From Syntrophus sp. (in: bacteria) (lineage in GTDB: Bacteria; Desulfobacterota; Syntrophia; Syntrophales; UBA5619): a stretch of DNA of 11,638 nt. The stretch's first letter is position 1; each line of letters opens with the position of its first letter. The notes beneath the pieces were generated by a model. The model ran no database searches and had not been told where the DNA came from. It worked only from the letters and a program-made list of their open reading frames with translations. The stretch spans positions 1 to 11,638 of the forward strand of contig PNOO01000058.1 in NCBI GenBank assembly GCA_013824905.1, read 5' to 3'. Position numbers and translations under genes: made by a program. Shown piece after piece: positions 1 through 7,183 of the stretch.

Positions 1-789
1 ATAATCCTCGATGATGTTGATGCACACCTTGTCCACTATCTCGAGCGCCACGGGAAGGATGCCGATCTCGAATATTCTGGCGATGGTCTTTCCCGCATCG
101 CTCAGGTTTTTGTAGGCGGCCTGAAGCGTCCTTTTCGTTTCGGGAAGGGGAATCAGTTTGAACGTCATTTCGGTGATCAGTCCCAGGGTGCCTTCCGAGC
201 CGCAGAACAGTTGCGTGAGGTTATATCCTGACACATTCTTGAGGGTCTTTCCTCCGGTGCGCATGATCTCTCCGGAGGCGAGGACGACCTCCACCCCGAG
301 GAGATAGTCCTTGGTGACACCGTACTTCACCGCCCGAGGCCCCCCCGCGTTTTCGGCGACATTCCCCCCCATGGTCGAAACGGCCATGGATCCGGGATCC
401 GGAGGGTAATACAAACCCTGTTTTGCGAGCTCTTTCTGGAAATCCATGTTGATGACGCCCGGCTGAACGACTGCGACCCGGTTGACCTTATCGATTTCGA
501 GGATCTTATTCATCTTGGTGAAGACCAGGGCGATCCCCCCCCGGACGGGCACGGACCCCCCGGCGAGGTTGGTCCCCGCCCCACGGGCCGTGACCGGGAT
601 CTTCTCCCGCGATGCCACCTTCATGATCCGTGAGACCTCTTCCGTGCTGACCGGCAGGAGCGCCACGTCGGGCATCCCCTGAACCGTATAGGAGTCGTAC
701 GAATACAGCAGAAGGTCTTCCTGATTGTCGAAGTACCTCCCCTCTCCCACCATCGCTTTCAGTTCGTCTTTTACTGTTTGATCCAGCAT
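1..789 (-). CDS. glcD: GlcD-like FAD-linked oxidase, N-terminal 263 residues (cut by window edge)
   Basis: This is a membrane-associated or cytoplasmic FAD flavoprotein of the glycolate oxidase GlcD / D-lactate dehydrogenase family, which oxidises D-2-hydroxyacids to 2-oxoacids. The open frame has no stop before the window edge; the family is usually about 460-490 residues, so the C-terminal substrate and cap domain lies outside. Visible in order are the FAD-binding PCMH domain (about residues 38-217) with RGAGTNLAGGSVP (69-81), PPDPGS (129-134), and the hallmark GYNLTQLFCGSEGTLG (188-203). The ATG at 789 is preferred because an AGGGGG site lies about 10 bases upstream. An ATG at 799 is in another frame. 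It sits 158 bases behind the synthase-like gene, separated by a strong hairpin. The family is clear; the true substrate (glycolate, lactate or another 2-hydroxyacid) is not. Confidence 0.93.
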   Translation of the reverse strand, partial: MLDQTVKDELKAMVGEGRYFDNQEDLLLYSYDSYTVQGMPDVALLPVSTEEVSRIMKVASREKIPVTARGAGTNLAGGSVPVRGGIALVFTKMNKILEIDKVNRVAVVQPGVINMDFQKELAKQGLYYPPDPGSMAVSTMGGNVAENAGGPRAVKYGVTKDYLLGVEVVLASGEIMRTGGKTLKNVSGYNLTQLFCGSEGTLGLITEMTFKLIPLPETKRTLQAAYKNLSDAGKTIARIFEIGILPVALEIVDKVCINIIEDY

Positions 790-857
790 CTCCGCTCATC
801 CCCCTTCTTGTTAGGGAACTTATTTTTCAAGGCATTGTCTCGATTAAAAGCAATTGC

Positions 858-901
858 GGGGCTATCCGTTTTAAGAAAGATGACTTCAAACGAATAGCCC
901 C
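858..901 (-). terminator. 18-bp-stem hairpin between synthase-like gene and glcD
   Basis: Arms at 858-875 and 884-901 pair at 16 of 18 positions around an 8-base loop, beginning with GGGGCTAT and ending with ATAGCCCC. On the transcribed (minus) strand it is followed by GCAATTGCTTTT, so the U-run is short and starts about 8 bases late. It could be an inefficient terminator or attenuator that lowers glcD expression, an RNA-processing stem, or a dispersed palindromic repeat. The stem is directly visible; the role is inferred. Confidence 0.55.
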
Positions 902-947
902 TGCATACGTCCGTTCAAGCGCCGATTTCGCCCGATTCCCGGGTGTC

Positions 948-2192
948 TTATTTCCCGGTCTTAACCTGTTTCACGATCTCCTTGAATTCCTTCTCGGTAA
1001 TCACGCGGCGCAAATCATGAGAGCGTCGCTTGATCCGCTTGAGGATCTCCATCTTCTTGTCGTCGTCGATCTTGAGACGGAGCTTCTCCGCCCAGACCGC
1101 GATGTTATCCAAGCCGCTTTTCTTGCCCATGATGATTTCCGGCAGGGTGTGGCCGACAAACTCGGGACGGACGGGAAACACGGTCGTCGGATTATCCTTG
1201 TAGGCGTTCCGGTACCACCCGGTGACGATCCCCGATTCGACGGTAAAGGCTTTATCGCCGACAAAGGGTCGCTGCGGCGGAACCTCCAACCCGGAAATCT
1301 TCATCACGAGCTTGGAGAGCTCGTTGATCTTCTTGAAGTTGATGCCGACATCGATCCCGTACATCGTCAAGAGCGCCATCGCCGTCTCTTCCATGGCGGC
1401 GTTTCCGCACCTCTCGCCGATCCCCCCTACGGTGGAATGGATCACCTCCGCTCCCGAGAGAACGGCCATGATCGTATTGGCCACGCCGAGACCGAAATCC
1501 GAGTGGAAATGGACCTCGATCGGTTTCTTCACCCGCTCTTTCACCTTGCGGGTGAAGTAGCTTGCGGCCTGGGGAGACAATACGCCGAAGGTATCGACCA
1601 GCGTGAAGGCGTCCATGTGCCCCTCTTTAGCCACCCGGTCCACCAGGTTGAGCAGGAAGTCCATATCGGCCCGCGTCCCGTCGATCGTGAAGAAGACCGT
1701 GTAAAGACCCTCCTTTTTAGCGCAGGCCGTCGCCTTGATTGACAGCTCGATCGCCTTCTCGAGGGGCCACTTGTAGGCCTGCTTGACCATGTGGGCGCTT
1801 ACGGGAATTTCAATGACGACCCCGCTCACGCCGCAGTCCGCCGCCCGCTTCACATCGTCCACGATGCAGCGGCTGAAGCAGAAGATCTCCGGGCCGAGAT
1901 TTCTTTTCACGATCTCCCGGATCGCCGCTTCATCCATGGGGGAGACGGCCGGCATTCCCGTCTCGATACGGTGAACGCCCGCTTCCGCCAGCTTTTCGGC
2001 AATCCGCACTTTATCTTGCTTACGATAAATAATCCCTGCCTGCTGTTCGCCGTCGCGCAGGGTGACATCATGTATCCTCACCTTCTTGGGAGGCTTGAAA
2101 CCCTGCGTGACCTCCTCCAGGTAGTTCCAAGGACTCACGAACCAGTCATCCGTTTTCCAGGGGGTAGCCTTTCGATTCACCTTTTTTTTCAT
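948..2192 (-). CDS. Homocitrate/isopropylmalate synthase-like DRE-TIM metallolyase-family enzyme
   Basis: A 414-residue member of the HMGL-like (DRE-TIM metallolyase) family, which makes or breaks a carbon-carbon bond next to a 2-oxoacid, often condensing it with acetyl-CoA. The TIM barrel occupies about residues 36-300. The catalytic stretch DVTLRDGEQ (42-50) supplies Arg46 and metal ligand Asp47; HFHSDFG (228-234) supplies the metal-binding His pair; GGIGERCGNA (256-265) supplies the Asn ligand. A GKKSG element near residue 355 resembles the C-terminal subdomain of homocitrate synthases. There is no LeuA regulatory domain, so feedback inhibition by leucine is unlikely. The ATG at 2192 has AAGGAG about 9 bases upstream. 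It starts 45 bases after the upstream M24 gene and is probably cotranscribed with it. It could be a homocitrate, (R)-citramalate or isopropylmalate synthase, or act on an unlisted substrate; specificity cannot be read from the sequence. Confidence 0.88.
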   Translation of the reverse strand: MKKKVNRKATPWKTDDWFVSPWNYLEEVTQGFKPPKKVRIHDVTLRDGEQQAGIIYRKQDKVRIAEKLAEAGVHRIETGMPAVSPMDEAAIREIVKRNLGPEIFCFSRCIVDDVKRAADCGVSGVVIEIPVSAHMVKQAYKWPLEKAIELSIKATACAKKEGLYTVFFTIDGTRADMDFLLNLVDRVAKEGHMDAFTLVDTFGVLSPQAASYFTRKVKERVKKPIEVHFHSDFGLGVANTIMAVLSGAEVIHSTVGGIGERCGNAAMEETAMALLTMYGIDVGINFKKINELSKLVMKISGLEVPPQRPFVGDKAFTVESGIVTGWYRNAYKDNPTTVFPVRPEFVGHTLPEIIMGKKSGLDNIAVWAEKLRLKIDDDKKMEILKRIKRRSHDLRRVITEKEFKEIVKQVKTGK

Positions 2193-2237
2193 ACGATCCT
2201 TCTCCTTCTCTCTTTGGTATCTGTACGTATGGAATCC

Positions 2238-3509
2238 TTACCTCATGGCTTCTTCCATGTGCTCCATCAGGGTAAAGACGACAGGTCCGTCGCCGCTGAC
2301 CAGGACATTTTCTTCCAGCCGGCAGGTCTGCCGCAGTCCCGGATGCCCGGCGAAGGTCTCCGCTGCAAAGTACATGTTCTCCTTGATCTCCGCCGGATAG
2401 TCGAGAGAATAGGCACGGGAGATCCACATCCCCTCGTAGAGGGTGATCCCGATACTGTGGGCGAACTGCTGCAGCGTGACGGTGCCGTACGTGTCGTCGT
2501 CGTACTTCGGGAAGCATTTGGCCACATCCGCCGTCGTGTTGCCCGGGCGGAGCTTGTCGATCGCCGCGTACATGGAGTCGTAGACTTCCCTGTACAGATC
2601 GATCTCCTGCTGGTTCATCTTCCCGGCGCACTTGAAGCACCGGACAAAATCGATGTAGTAACCGGAAGGCCCGACGGCGTTGATATCCACAATAACCAGG
2701 TCCCCCTGGCGGATCATCTTGTTCGTGGCCCACCGCCGGTAGGGGCTCGTGTTGCCCCCGGATGCCACGATGATATCGTAGATGATCTCGCAGCCTCTTT
2801 CGAGCATGAATTCATGAACCTTGCCTTCGATCTCTCGCTCGGTCACACCGGGCTTGAGCCATTCGTACTTGATGTGCCACATCGCCGCGTCGCCGATCGA
2901 GGCCGCCTGTTTGAGCAGTTCGATCTCATCGCGCGTTTTGACCACGCGGGCAGAGGAAATGGCCGGCCATCCGTTGACGATGTTGAGTCCGGCGTCCTTG
3001 AATGCCTGGAGAGAGGGCATATCCAGGTTGTCGATTCCGATCTTCTCTTTATCCACCTTGTGCGCCTTCAGGACGCCCATCACTCCCTCAACCATCTTCT
3101 TGGCCATGTGGGGCACGGCGCCCTCCGCCCACTGCCAGGTCATCGCCGGTCGGATGTTCTCTGACGGGATCCAGGGAAGATCGATCACCGCGCAATGGAG
3201 GTCCGATCCGGCCGTCTCGAAGAATACCGGATCCCCTCCCCGCGGCAGCACCACATACCGGATGTTGATGTTGTATTTCCAGTTCCCCTGGTAGGAACCG
3301 GTCACATACCGGATGTTCGCTCCGGCAAACAGAACGAGTGCGCCCAAGTCATGGATCTCCATCTGATCGCGGGTCTTCTGGAGACGTTCCTGGCGAAGGC
3401 GGTCGAAATCCACCCGGTACTGCCAGTCCGCTCCGGTTTGGCTGTAAAGACGCCGCGGATCCCACTCATGCGGTTTTTTAATGAACTCTGTGTTTAATTC
3501 ATATCCCAT
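2238..3509 (-). CDS. M24-family (Xaa-Pro peptidase / DddP-like) metallohydrolase
   Basis: A 423-residue 'pita-bread' fold protein with a creatinase N-terminal domain (about 35-185) and an M24 catalytic domain (about 190-420). Relatives cleave Xaa-Pro peptides, ectoine, creatine or DMSP. Putative metal ligands are Asp275, Asp287, His351, Glu384 and Glu399. From memory of the Ruegeria DMSP lyase DddP (D295, D297, D307, H371, E406, E421), the spacings 12, 64, 33 and 15 here closely match 12, 64, 35 and 15. Position 277 is Asn instead of DddP's Asp297, and the position matching its proposed catalytic base Asp377 is Leu, so DMSP lyase activity is doubtful. The ATG at 3509 follows AAAGGAGA by about 7 bases. 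It is the first gene after the promoter at 3623-3651. The fold is certain; the reaction is unknown. Confidence 0.85.
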   Translation of the reverse strand: MGYELNTEFIKKPHEWDPRRLYSQTGADWQYRVDFDRLRQERLQKTRDQMEIHDLGALVLFAGANIRYVTGSYQGNWKYNINIRYVVLPRGGDPVFFETAGSDLHCAVIDLPWIPSENIRPAMTWQWAEGAVPHMAKKMVEGVMGVLKAHKVDKEKIGIDNLDMPSLQAFKDAGLNIVNGWPAISSARVVKTRDEIELLKQAASIGDAAMWHIKYEWLKPGVTEREIEGKVHEFMLERGCEIIYDIIVASGGNTSPYRRWATNKMIRQGDLVIVDINAVGPSGYYIDFVRCFKCAGKMNQQEIDLYREVYDSMYAAIDKLRPGNTTADVAKCFPKYDDDTYGTVTLQQFAHSIGITLYEGMWISRAYSLDYPAEIKENMYFAAETFAGHPGLRQTCRLEENVLVSGDGPVVFTLMEHMEEAMR

Positions 3510-3622
3510 CTCATTTTCTCCTTTCTTGCCTTATCGGCTATCTACTGGTTCATCCACTTTGAGCATGCATACCGTTTTCGGACCGCGCGTCCTGTCCGAT
3601 CTTCCTTACCATCCGGGGGTTC

Positions 3623-3651
3623 GTCATAATGCTCATCATACCAGATGTCAA
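3623..3651 (-). promoter_or_regulatory. Sigma70-type promoter with FadR-like operator in its spacer (copy 1)
   Basis: On the minus strand, TTGACA (3651-3646) is a perfect -35 box. A 17-base spacer follows, then TATGAC (3628-3623) as -10. The spacer contains CTGGTATGATGAG, which resembles the FadR consensus (AnCTGGTCnGACnTGTT, from memory). The predicted start near 3616 gives a leader of about 107 bases before the M24 gene. It matches the promoter at 10105-10133 at 24 of 29 positions, which argues against chance. Confidence 0.75.
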
Positions 3652-3665
3652 GTAAAACCTCCATT

Positions 3666-3683
3666 ATGCCAACTCTTTGGCAT
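3666..3683. promoter_or_regulatory. Perfect inverted repeat ATGCCAA-N4-TTGGCAT upstream of promoter copy 1
   Basis: Two 7-base arms separated by 4 bases lie 14 bases upstream of the -35 box, centred near -58 relative to the predicted start. The position suits an activator site. As RNA it would be a small hairpin after the HbpS-like gene, but no U-run follows it on that strand, so a terminator role is less likely. Confidence 0.4.
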
Positions 3684-3738
3684 GCGCCGAGTGACTGAAA
3701 ATCCTGCCTTCTATCCCCTTATGAAACAAGGAGAGTTT

Positions 3739-4173
3739 CTAATCACCCGTATCCGGCGTTAGTCCTGCGGAACGGATGCCGTGGACGGCACAGATCTCAT
3801 CGTTTTCCGAGGCATCACCCGATATACCCACGGCCCCGAGAAGATCACCCGAGTCGGATCGGATCAAGACGCCGCCCGGTACGGGGACCATACGTCCGCC
3901 GGACATATCGGAAAGGGCGCCGAAAAATGCAGGCATTTTTGCCGCACGCCTCGCGAGATCACGACCGCCGAACCCCATGCCCAAGGTTCCCCATGCCTTG
4001 CCCATGGCGATTTCGGGACGCAGCAGGCTGGATCCATCATCGCGTTTCAACACTTTGGTATGCCCCCCGGCGTCGAGAACAATGACAGTCAAGGGCGCCA
4101 GCTTGAGTTCCCTCCCCTTTTCCAAAGCCTTGTCCGCAATGAGGTCTGCATCGGACAGTGTCAGAGTCTTCAT
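3739..4173 (-). CDS. HbpS/GlcG-like (heme-degrading domain family) protein
   Basis: A 144-residue protein of the GlcG/HbpS family (formerly DUF336). Members are small alpha/beta proteins found beside glycolate, diol and aromatic catabolic genes; some bind heme or cobalamin-related ligands, and the role is often unknown. Visible family features are VIVLDAGGHTKVLKRDDG near the N-terminus, a conserved MGKAWGTLGMG stretch, PVPGGVLIR, and the C-terminal GAVGISGDASENDEICAVHG. I chose the ATG at 4173 because GAGAGGAG lies about 7 bases upstream; a frame opening 12 codons earlier has no comparable site. No signal peptide is visible, so it is probably cytoplasmic. It is the last gene of the group expressed toward the second promoter. 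The family is confident; no reaction is assigned. Confidence 0.88.
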   Translation of the reverse strand: MKTLTLSDADLIADKALEKGRELKLAPLTVIVLDAGGHTKVLKRDDGSSLLRPEIAMGKAWGTLGMGFGGRDLARRAAKMPAFFGALSDMSGGRMVPVPGGVLIRSDSGDLLGAVGISGDASENDEICAVHGIRSAGLTPDTGD

Positions 4174-4242
4174 GATTATTCTCCTCTCAACTAAAAAAGA
4201 ATGATACAAAAATAATTTACATGGGAAATAGGCCTTGTCGTC

Positions 4243-4267
4243 GGATGGCGCCCACTATACGCCATCC
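4243..4267 (-). other. 8-bp hairpin overlapping the 3-HIBADH-like stop codon
   Basis: GGATGGCG (4243-4250) and CGCCATCC (4260-4267) pair perfectly around a 9-base loop and straddle the TAG stop at 4257-4255. No U-run follows on the transcribed strand, so it is not a standard intrinsic terminator. It may stabilise the upstream message or modulate coupling to the HbpS-like gene. Confidence 0.4.
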
Positions 4268-5151
4268 CTGGAAATTCCCGCCAACTGTTCATAGATTTTC
4301 ATGACGACCGTTGCATCTTGCCCGTCCCAGCCGAGGGAACGGGCCTTGTGTAAGAATTGTTGATACAAGCCCCCCATGGGCAACATCACCCCCAGCTGTT
4401 TGGCGTTGTCCAAAATGACCCCCATGTCTTTGACGGCCACGCTGAGTTGCCCCTTCGGCTCGAAACGACCCGCCAGCATATCCTTTCCCCGGGCCGCGAT
4501 CAGATCGCTGGACGCCGCACCGGAAGAGATCACATCGAACATGACATCGGGATCAAGGCCCGCCTTGATCCCCAGCACGAACCCCTCGATGGCCGCCGCC
4601 TGATTGAGATAGAGGATGTGGTTCACGACCAGCTTGAGCATGGCCGCATCGCCATTTTTTCCCACATACACCGTTTTCTTGCCGATTTGATCCAGGACCG
4701 GCTTGATGGTATCGAAGACCGACCTTTTTCCCCCCGCCATGAAAACCATGTTGCCGGTCCTGGCCTGAGCGGAGGAGCCGGAAATGGGAACATCCATCCA
4801 GTCAATCCCCCTTTTTGCCATCACTTCCGCCATGGCCGCTGTTTCCACCGGAGGAGACGTACTCAGGTCGATGACGATTCCACCCCGTTTTATACCCTCG
4901 CGGACACCCTCCTTCCCCTCCACGGCTTCTTGGACAATGGACCAGTTGGGTAGGGAAAGGAGGATGAGATCTGCGTCCGTAGCGGCTTCTTTCGGTGATT
5001 TTGCGGGCTTCATCCCCAGCGGGGCAAGTGCGGATATCTGCTTTTCGACAATATCATAACCCGTCACGGAATAGCCCGCTTTGAGAAGCAAGGTCGTAAT
5101 GGGAGTCCCCATCAATCCAAGGCCGACCACCGCGATCTTTTTGATGTTCAT
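4255..5151 (-). CDS. 3-hydroxyisobutyrate dehydrogenase-family (beta-hydroxyacid) dehydrogenase
   Basis: A 298-residue NAD(P)-dependent beta-hydroxyacid dehydrogenase. Relatives oxidise 3-hydroxyisobutyrate, reduce tartronate semialdehyde (GarR/GlxR) or handle 3-hydroxypropionate. The Rossmann domain opens with VVGLGLMG (8-14 region), followed by the substrate loop DVPISGSSAQARTG (120-133), where the usual SGG is SGS. The catalytic Lys173 sits in MLKLVVNHIL with Asn177, and KDMG (241-244) is the conserved C-terminal motif. Asp33 in GYDI after the second beta strand favours NAD over NADP. The ATG at 5151 follows a GAGGGGGG run. The gene lies 122 bases after the GntR regulator, in a gap where I see no clear promoter. 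With GlcD nearby, a glycolate/tartronate semialdehyde role is possible, but no glyoxylate carboligase is in the window. Family is confident, substrate is not. Confidence 0.9.
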   Translation of the reverse strand: MNIKKIAVVGLGLMGTPITTLLLKAGYSVTGYDIVEKQISALAPLGMKPAKSPKEAATDADLILLSLPNWSIVQEAVEGKEGVREGIKRGGIVIDLSTSPPVETAAMAEVMAKRGIDWMDVPISGSSAQARTGNMVFMAGGKRSVFDTIKPVLDQIGKKTVYVGKNGDAAMLKLVVNHILYLNQAAAIEGFVLGIKAGLDPDVMFDVISSGAASSDLIAARGKDMLAGRFEPKGQLSVAVKDMGVILDNAKQLGVMLPMGGLYQQFLHKARSLGWDGQDATVVMKIYEQLAGISRDGV

Positions 5152-5273
5152 CGATCAATCCCCCCTCAATATTCTACATCACCTGCCTGACCGTGCGGAA
5201 CGACTCGCTGACCTCCTGACTCCCGCTTCCCACGAATCCAACCCTGACAGGACTCTATTTTTTCACACCGCCG

Positions 5274-6083
5274 TCACTGCCTTTGTTTGCTCTTTGAACG
5301 TGGCATGGGGATCCCTTCCTTCTTCCTGAGCAAATCCAGGACGCTACTCAACTCTCCCCCACTATCGGCTATTTTCTGTTCCGCCTCCAACTTCTCCATA
5401 ATCGCCAACACACGGCTTAAATGCTTTCTCGTGACAATACCCGCTTTACTGGTATCCCGTTCCTTGATGCACTTATAAATCTCTTCGTGGGCGACAATCG
5501 ATGCATTGCGGTTGATCTCCGAGTGGGCAAGAACCTGCATATACCGCCTTGTATACTCATTCACGCAACCCATCATATTCTGAAGAAACACGTTACCTGA
5601 AGATTGCGCGATCTGCATATGAAACAGGAAATCGAGTTCCCCATAACGGTCCGGATCGTTGATGGCCTGCCGGCTGTCTGCGAGAATGGCCTCAAAACGC
5701 CTTACATCTTCGTCCGATCTGCGCCTGGCGCTCAACACCGCCGCTTCACCCTCGATGAGCAACCGGGCTTCAAAAAAATCGATAATGTCCTTGATGCTCT
5801 GGTTGGCAAACAGCGGAATGAAGGCATCCGCCAATGTGGAACTGTTCATTTCCCGGGCGACGATCGTTCCCTTGCCGTGCAGCGTCTTGATAATGCCCAG
5901 TGCGCTGAGCCTGGCCAGCGCCTCCCGAAGGGTAAAACGGCTGACAACCAACTCTTTTTGAAGCAGCCGCTCACTCGGCAGTTTTTCCCCGGGTTTGAAA
6001 GTCCCCCCCTCTATCCGCTGCTTGATATAGTTGACAACGGCATCCGCTGTCGAAATCTTGGACAATCGTGACTGAATTTCCAT
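5274..6083 (-). CDS. GntR-family transcriptional regulator, FadR/FCD subfamily
   Basis: A 269-residue DNA-binding regulator. The winged helix-turn-helix covers about residues 9-76, with LPSERLLQKELVVSRFTLREAL (35-56 region) closely following the FadR recognition helix pattern, and the wing HGKGTIV. The FCD ligand domain (about 95-235) carries the putative metal site Asp151, His155, His199 and His221 plus EARLLIEGEA (105-114), where Arg107 is typical of effector binding. Such domains bind small carboxylates through the metal. A Lys/Arg-rich tail (253-269) is unusual but short. The start has a GGGAGGGG run only 3-4 bases away. The gene lies inside the cluster, 57 bases behind the 2-hydroxyacid dehydrogenase, with no separate promoter evident. 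The twin CTGGTnTGATGAG sites upstream of both M24 genes are its likely targets (inference). Confidence 0.93.
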   Translation of the reverse strand: MEIQSRLSKISTADAVVNYIKQRIEGGTFKPGEKLPSERLLQKELVVSRFTLREALARLSALGIIKTLHGKGTIVAREMNSSTLADAFIPLFANQSIKDIIDFFEARLLIEGEAAVLSARRRSDEDVRRFEAILADSRQAINDPDRYGELDFLFHMQIAQSSGNVFLQNMMGCVNEYTRRYMQVLAHSEINRNASIVAHEEIYKCIKERDTSKAGIVTRKHLSRVLAIMEKLEAEQKIADSGGELSSVLDLLRKKEGIPMPRSKSKQRQ

Positions 6084-6139
6084 ACCCCTCCCTTTACGTC
6101 ATATGTCAGTCCTGCATCCATCGGCTTTCCGGGGCGGCA

Positions 6140-7153
6140 TCATTTTCTCCCCAACACTTCCGGATTAAAGGGGTGCGACGGCGCTTTCCCTTGGGAGAAC
6201 GCAATGATCTCGTCGGCAATTTCATTGACCATGATTTCCCGTTTTTCCGCCACCGCACTCCCCATATGGGGCGTTAAAACGCAGTTCGGCATGGCGATCA
6301 GTTCTTTCGGAAGGACGGGATGGGGCTCCCCCTCGAAGACATCGAGGGCTGCCCCGGCTATCTTTTTCATGCGGAGCGCTTTGACGAGCGCCTCCTGGTC
6401 AACGACAGGGCCCCGTGACGTATTGATCAAAAATGCCGTCGGTCTCATCAGGCTCAACTGTTTTTCCCCGATCATATGGTGGGTCTCGGCCGAATACTGG
6501 GGAAGCATGCAGACAAAATCAACCGTTTGGAGCAGCTCTTCAAAGGACAGATAAGCGGCAGCGAACCCCTCTTCGACATCCGGATGCCTCTTTCTCGAAT
6601 AATAGAAAATGGTCATGCCAAATGCCCGGGCCCTCCTGGATACCGCCCTGCCGATTTTGCCCATGCCGACGATCCCGATGCTCTTTCCGTACACCCCGGA
6701 GCCTAAAAGACACATGGAATGAGGCCCGGGGAATACGCCGGAACGGACCAGTCTGTCCCCTTCGAGAATCCGCCTGGCCACGGCCATCAGCAGGACCCAT
6801 GTGAGATCGGCCGTCTCCTCGACGATCCCGCTGTATCCCTCCTTCTGGTTCGAGATATCTCTCCCGATGACCGGGATTTTTAATTTTGTCGCTGTGTTGA
6901 CGTCGATCCCCCCCGAACCGGTCGCCATGGTTGCGATCAATTTCAAGTTTTTATTCGCGCCGATGACATCGGCATCGATCTGATCACCCAACCGGCAGAA
7001 CAGATAATCCTTCTCCCGGACGCCATTGATCAGCGACTCCTTACTGATCGTTTTCGTCGCATCCGGATGCACTTCGACCTCCATGAGGGCCGTAAGCTTT
7101 CTCAATGCCGACGCCTCGACAGGCTGGGTAATGAATAGGGTTGGTTTCACCAT
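6140..7153 (-). CDS. D-isomer-specific 2-hydroxyacid dehydrogenase
   Basis: A 337-residue NAD(P)-dependent oxidoreductase that interconverts 2-oxoacids and D-2-hydroxyacids. The family ranges over glyoxylate/hydroxypyruvate reductase, phosphoglycerate dehydrogenase and D-lactate dehydrogenase. The nucleotide-binding motif is GIVGMGKIG (160-168). The catalytic triad is Arg247 (NTSRGPVVD), Glu276 (DVFEGEPHP) and His296 (LTPHMGSA). After the second beta strand comes YYSRKRHP (184-191), a basic cluster lacking the usual Asp, which suggests NADP(H) is accepted (inference). The C-terminus has no ACT domain, so it is not a full SerA. The ATG at 7153 follows AAGGGG. It lies 30 bases after the possible micropeptide and 57 bases before gntR. 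It probably works with the GlcD-like oxidase or on a hydroxyacid intermediate of this cluster. Confidence 0.92.
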   Translation of the reverse strand: MVKPTLFITQPVEASALRKLTALMEVEVHPDATKTISKESLINGVREKDYLFCRLGDQIDADVIGANKNLKLIATMATGSGGIDVNTATKLKIPVIGRDISNQKEGYSGIVEETADLTWVLLMAVARRILEGDRLVRSGVFPGPHSMCLLGSGVYGKSIGIVGMGKIGRAVSRRARAFGMTIFYYSRKRHPDVEEGFAAAYLSFEELLQTVDFVCMLPQYSAETHHMIGEKQLSLMRPTAFLINTSRGPVVDQEALVKALRMKKIAGAALDVFEGEPHPVLPKELIAMPNCVLTPHMGSAVAEKREIMVNEIADEIIAFSQGKAPSHPFNPEVLGRK

Positions 7154-7183
7154 GGTTCACCCCTTCTGCACGACATCATTCCT

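Noticed and set aside
506..799. A 97-codon minus-strand frame starting at 799
   Set aside because: It is an out-of-frame reading of the GlcD-like gene; the conserved FAD-binding motifs lie in the frame starting at 789.
1791..3164. A 457-codon plus-strand open frame, the longest in the window
   Set aside because: It is antisense to two clearly conserved enzymes, crosses their boundary, has no family motifs and is rich in His/Arg/Asp as expected for the complement of GC-biased codons.
2238..3509. Calling this gene the DMSP lyase dddP
   Set aside because: Ligand spacing is similar, but one metal Asp is Asn and the DddP catalytic Asp position is Leu, so the specific name is not supported.
3579..3598. 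Stem CGGAC/GTCCG in the leader of the metal-site M24 gene as a riboswitch or terminator
   Set aside because: Only 5 base pairs with a 10-base loop; no known riboswitch core is visible and A-rich sequence follows.
5152..5273. A separate promoter or small gene between gntR and the 3-hydroxyisobutyrate dehydrogenase-like gene
   Set aside because: No convincing -35/-10 pair and no small frame with a ribosome-binding site; only the GAGGGGGG site of the next gene is clear.
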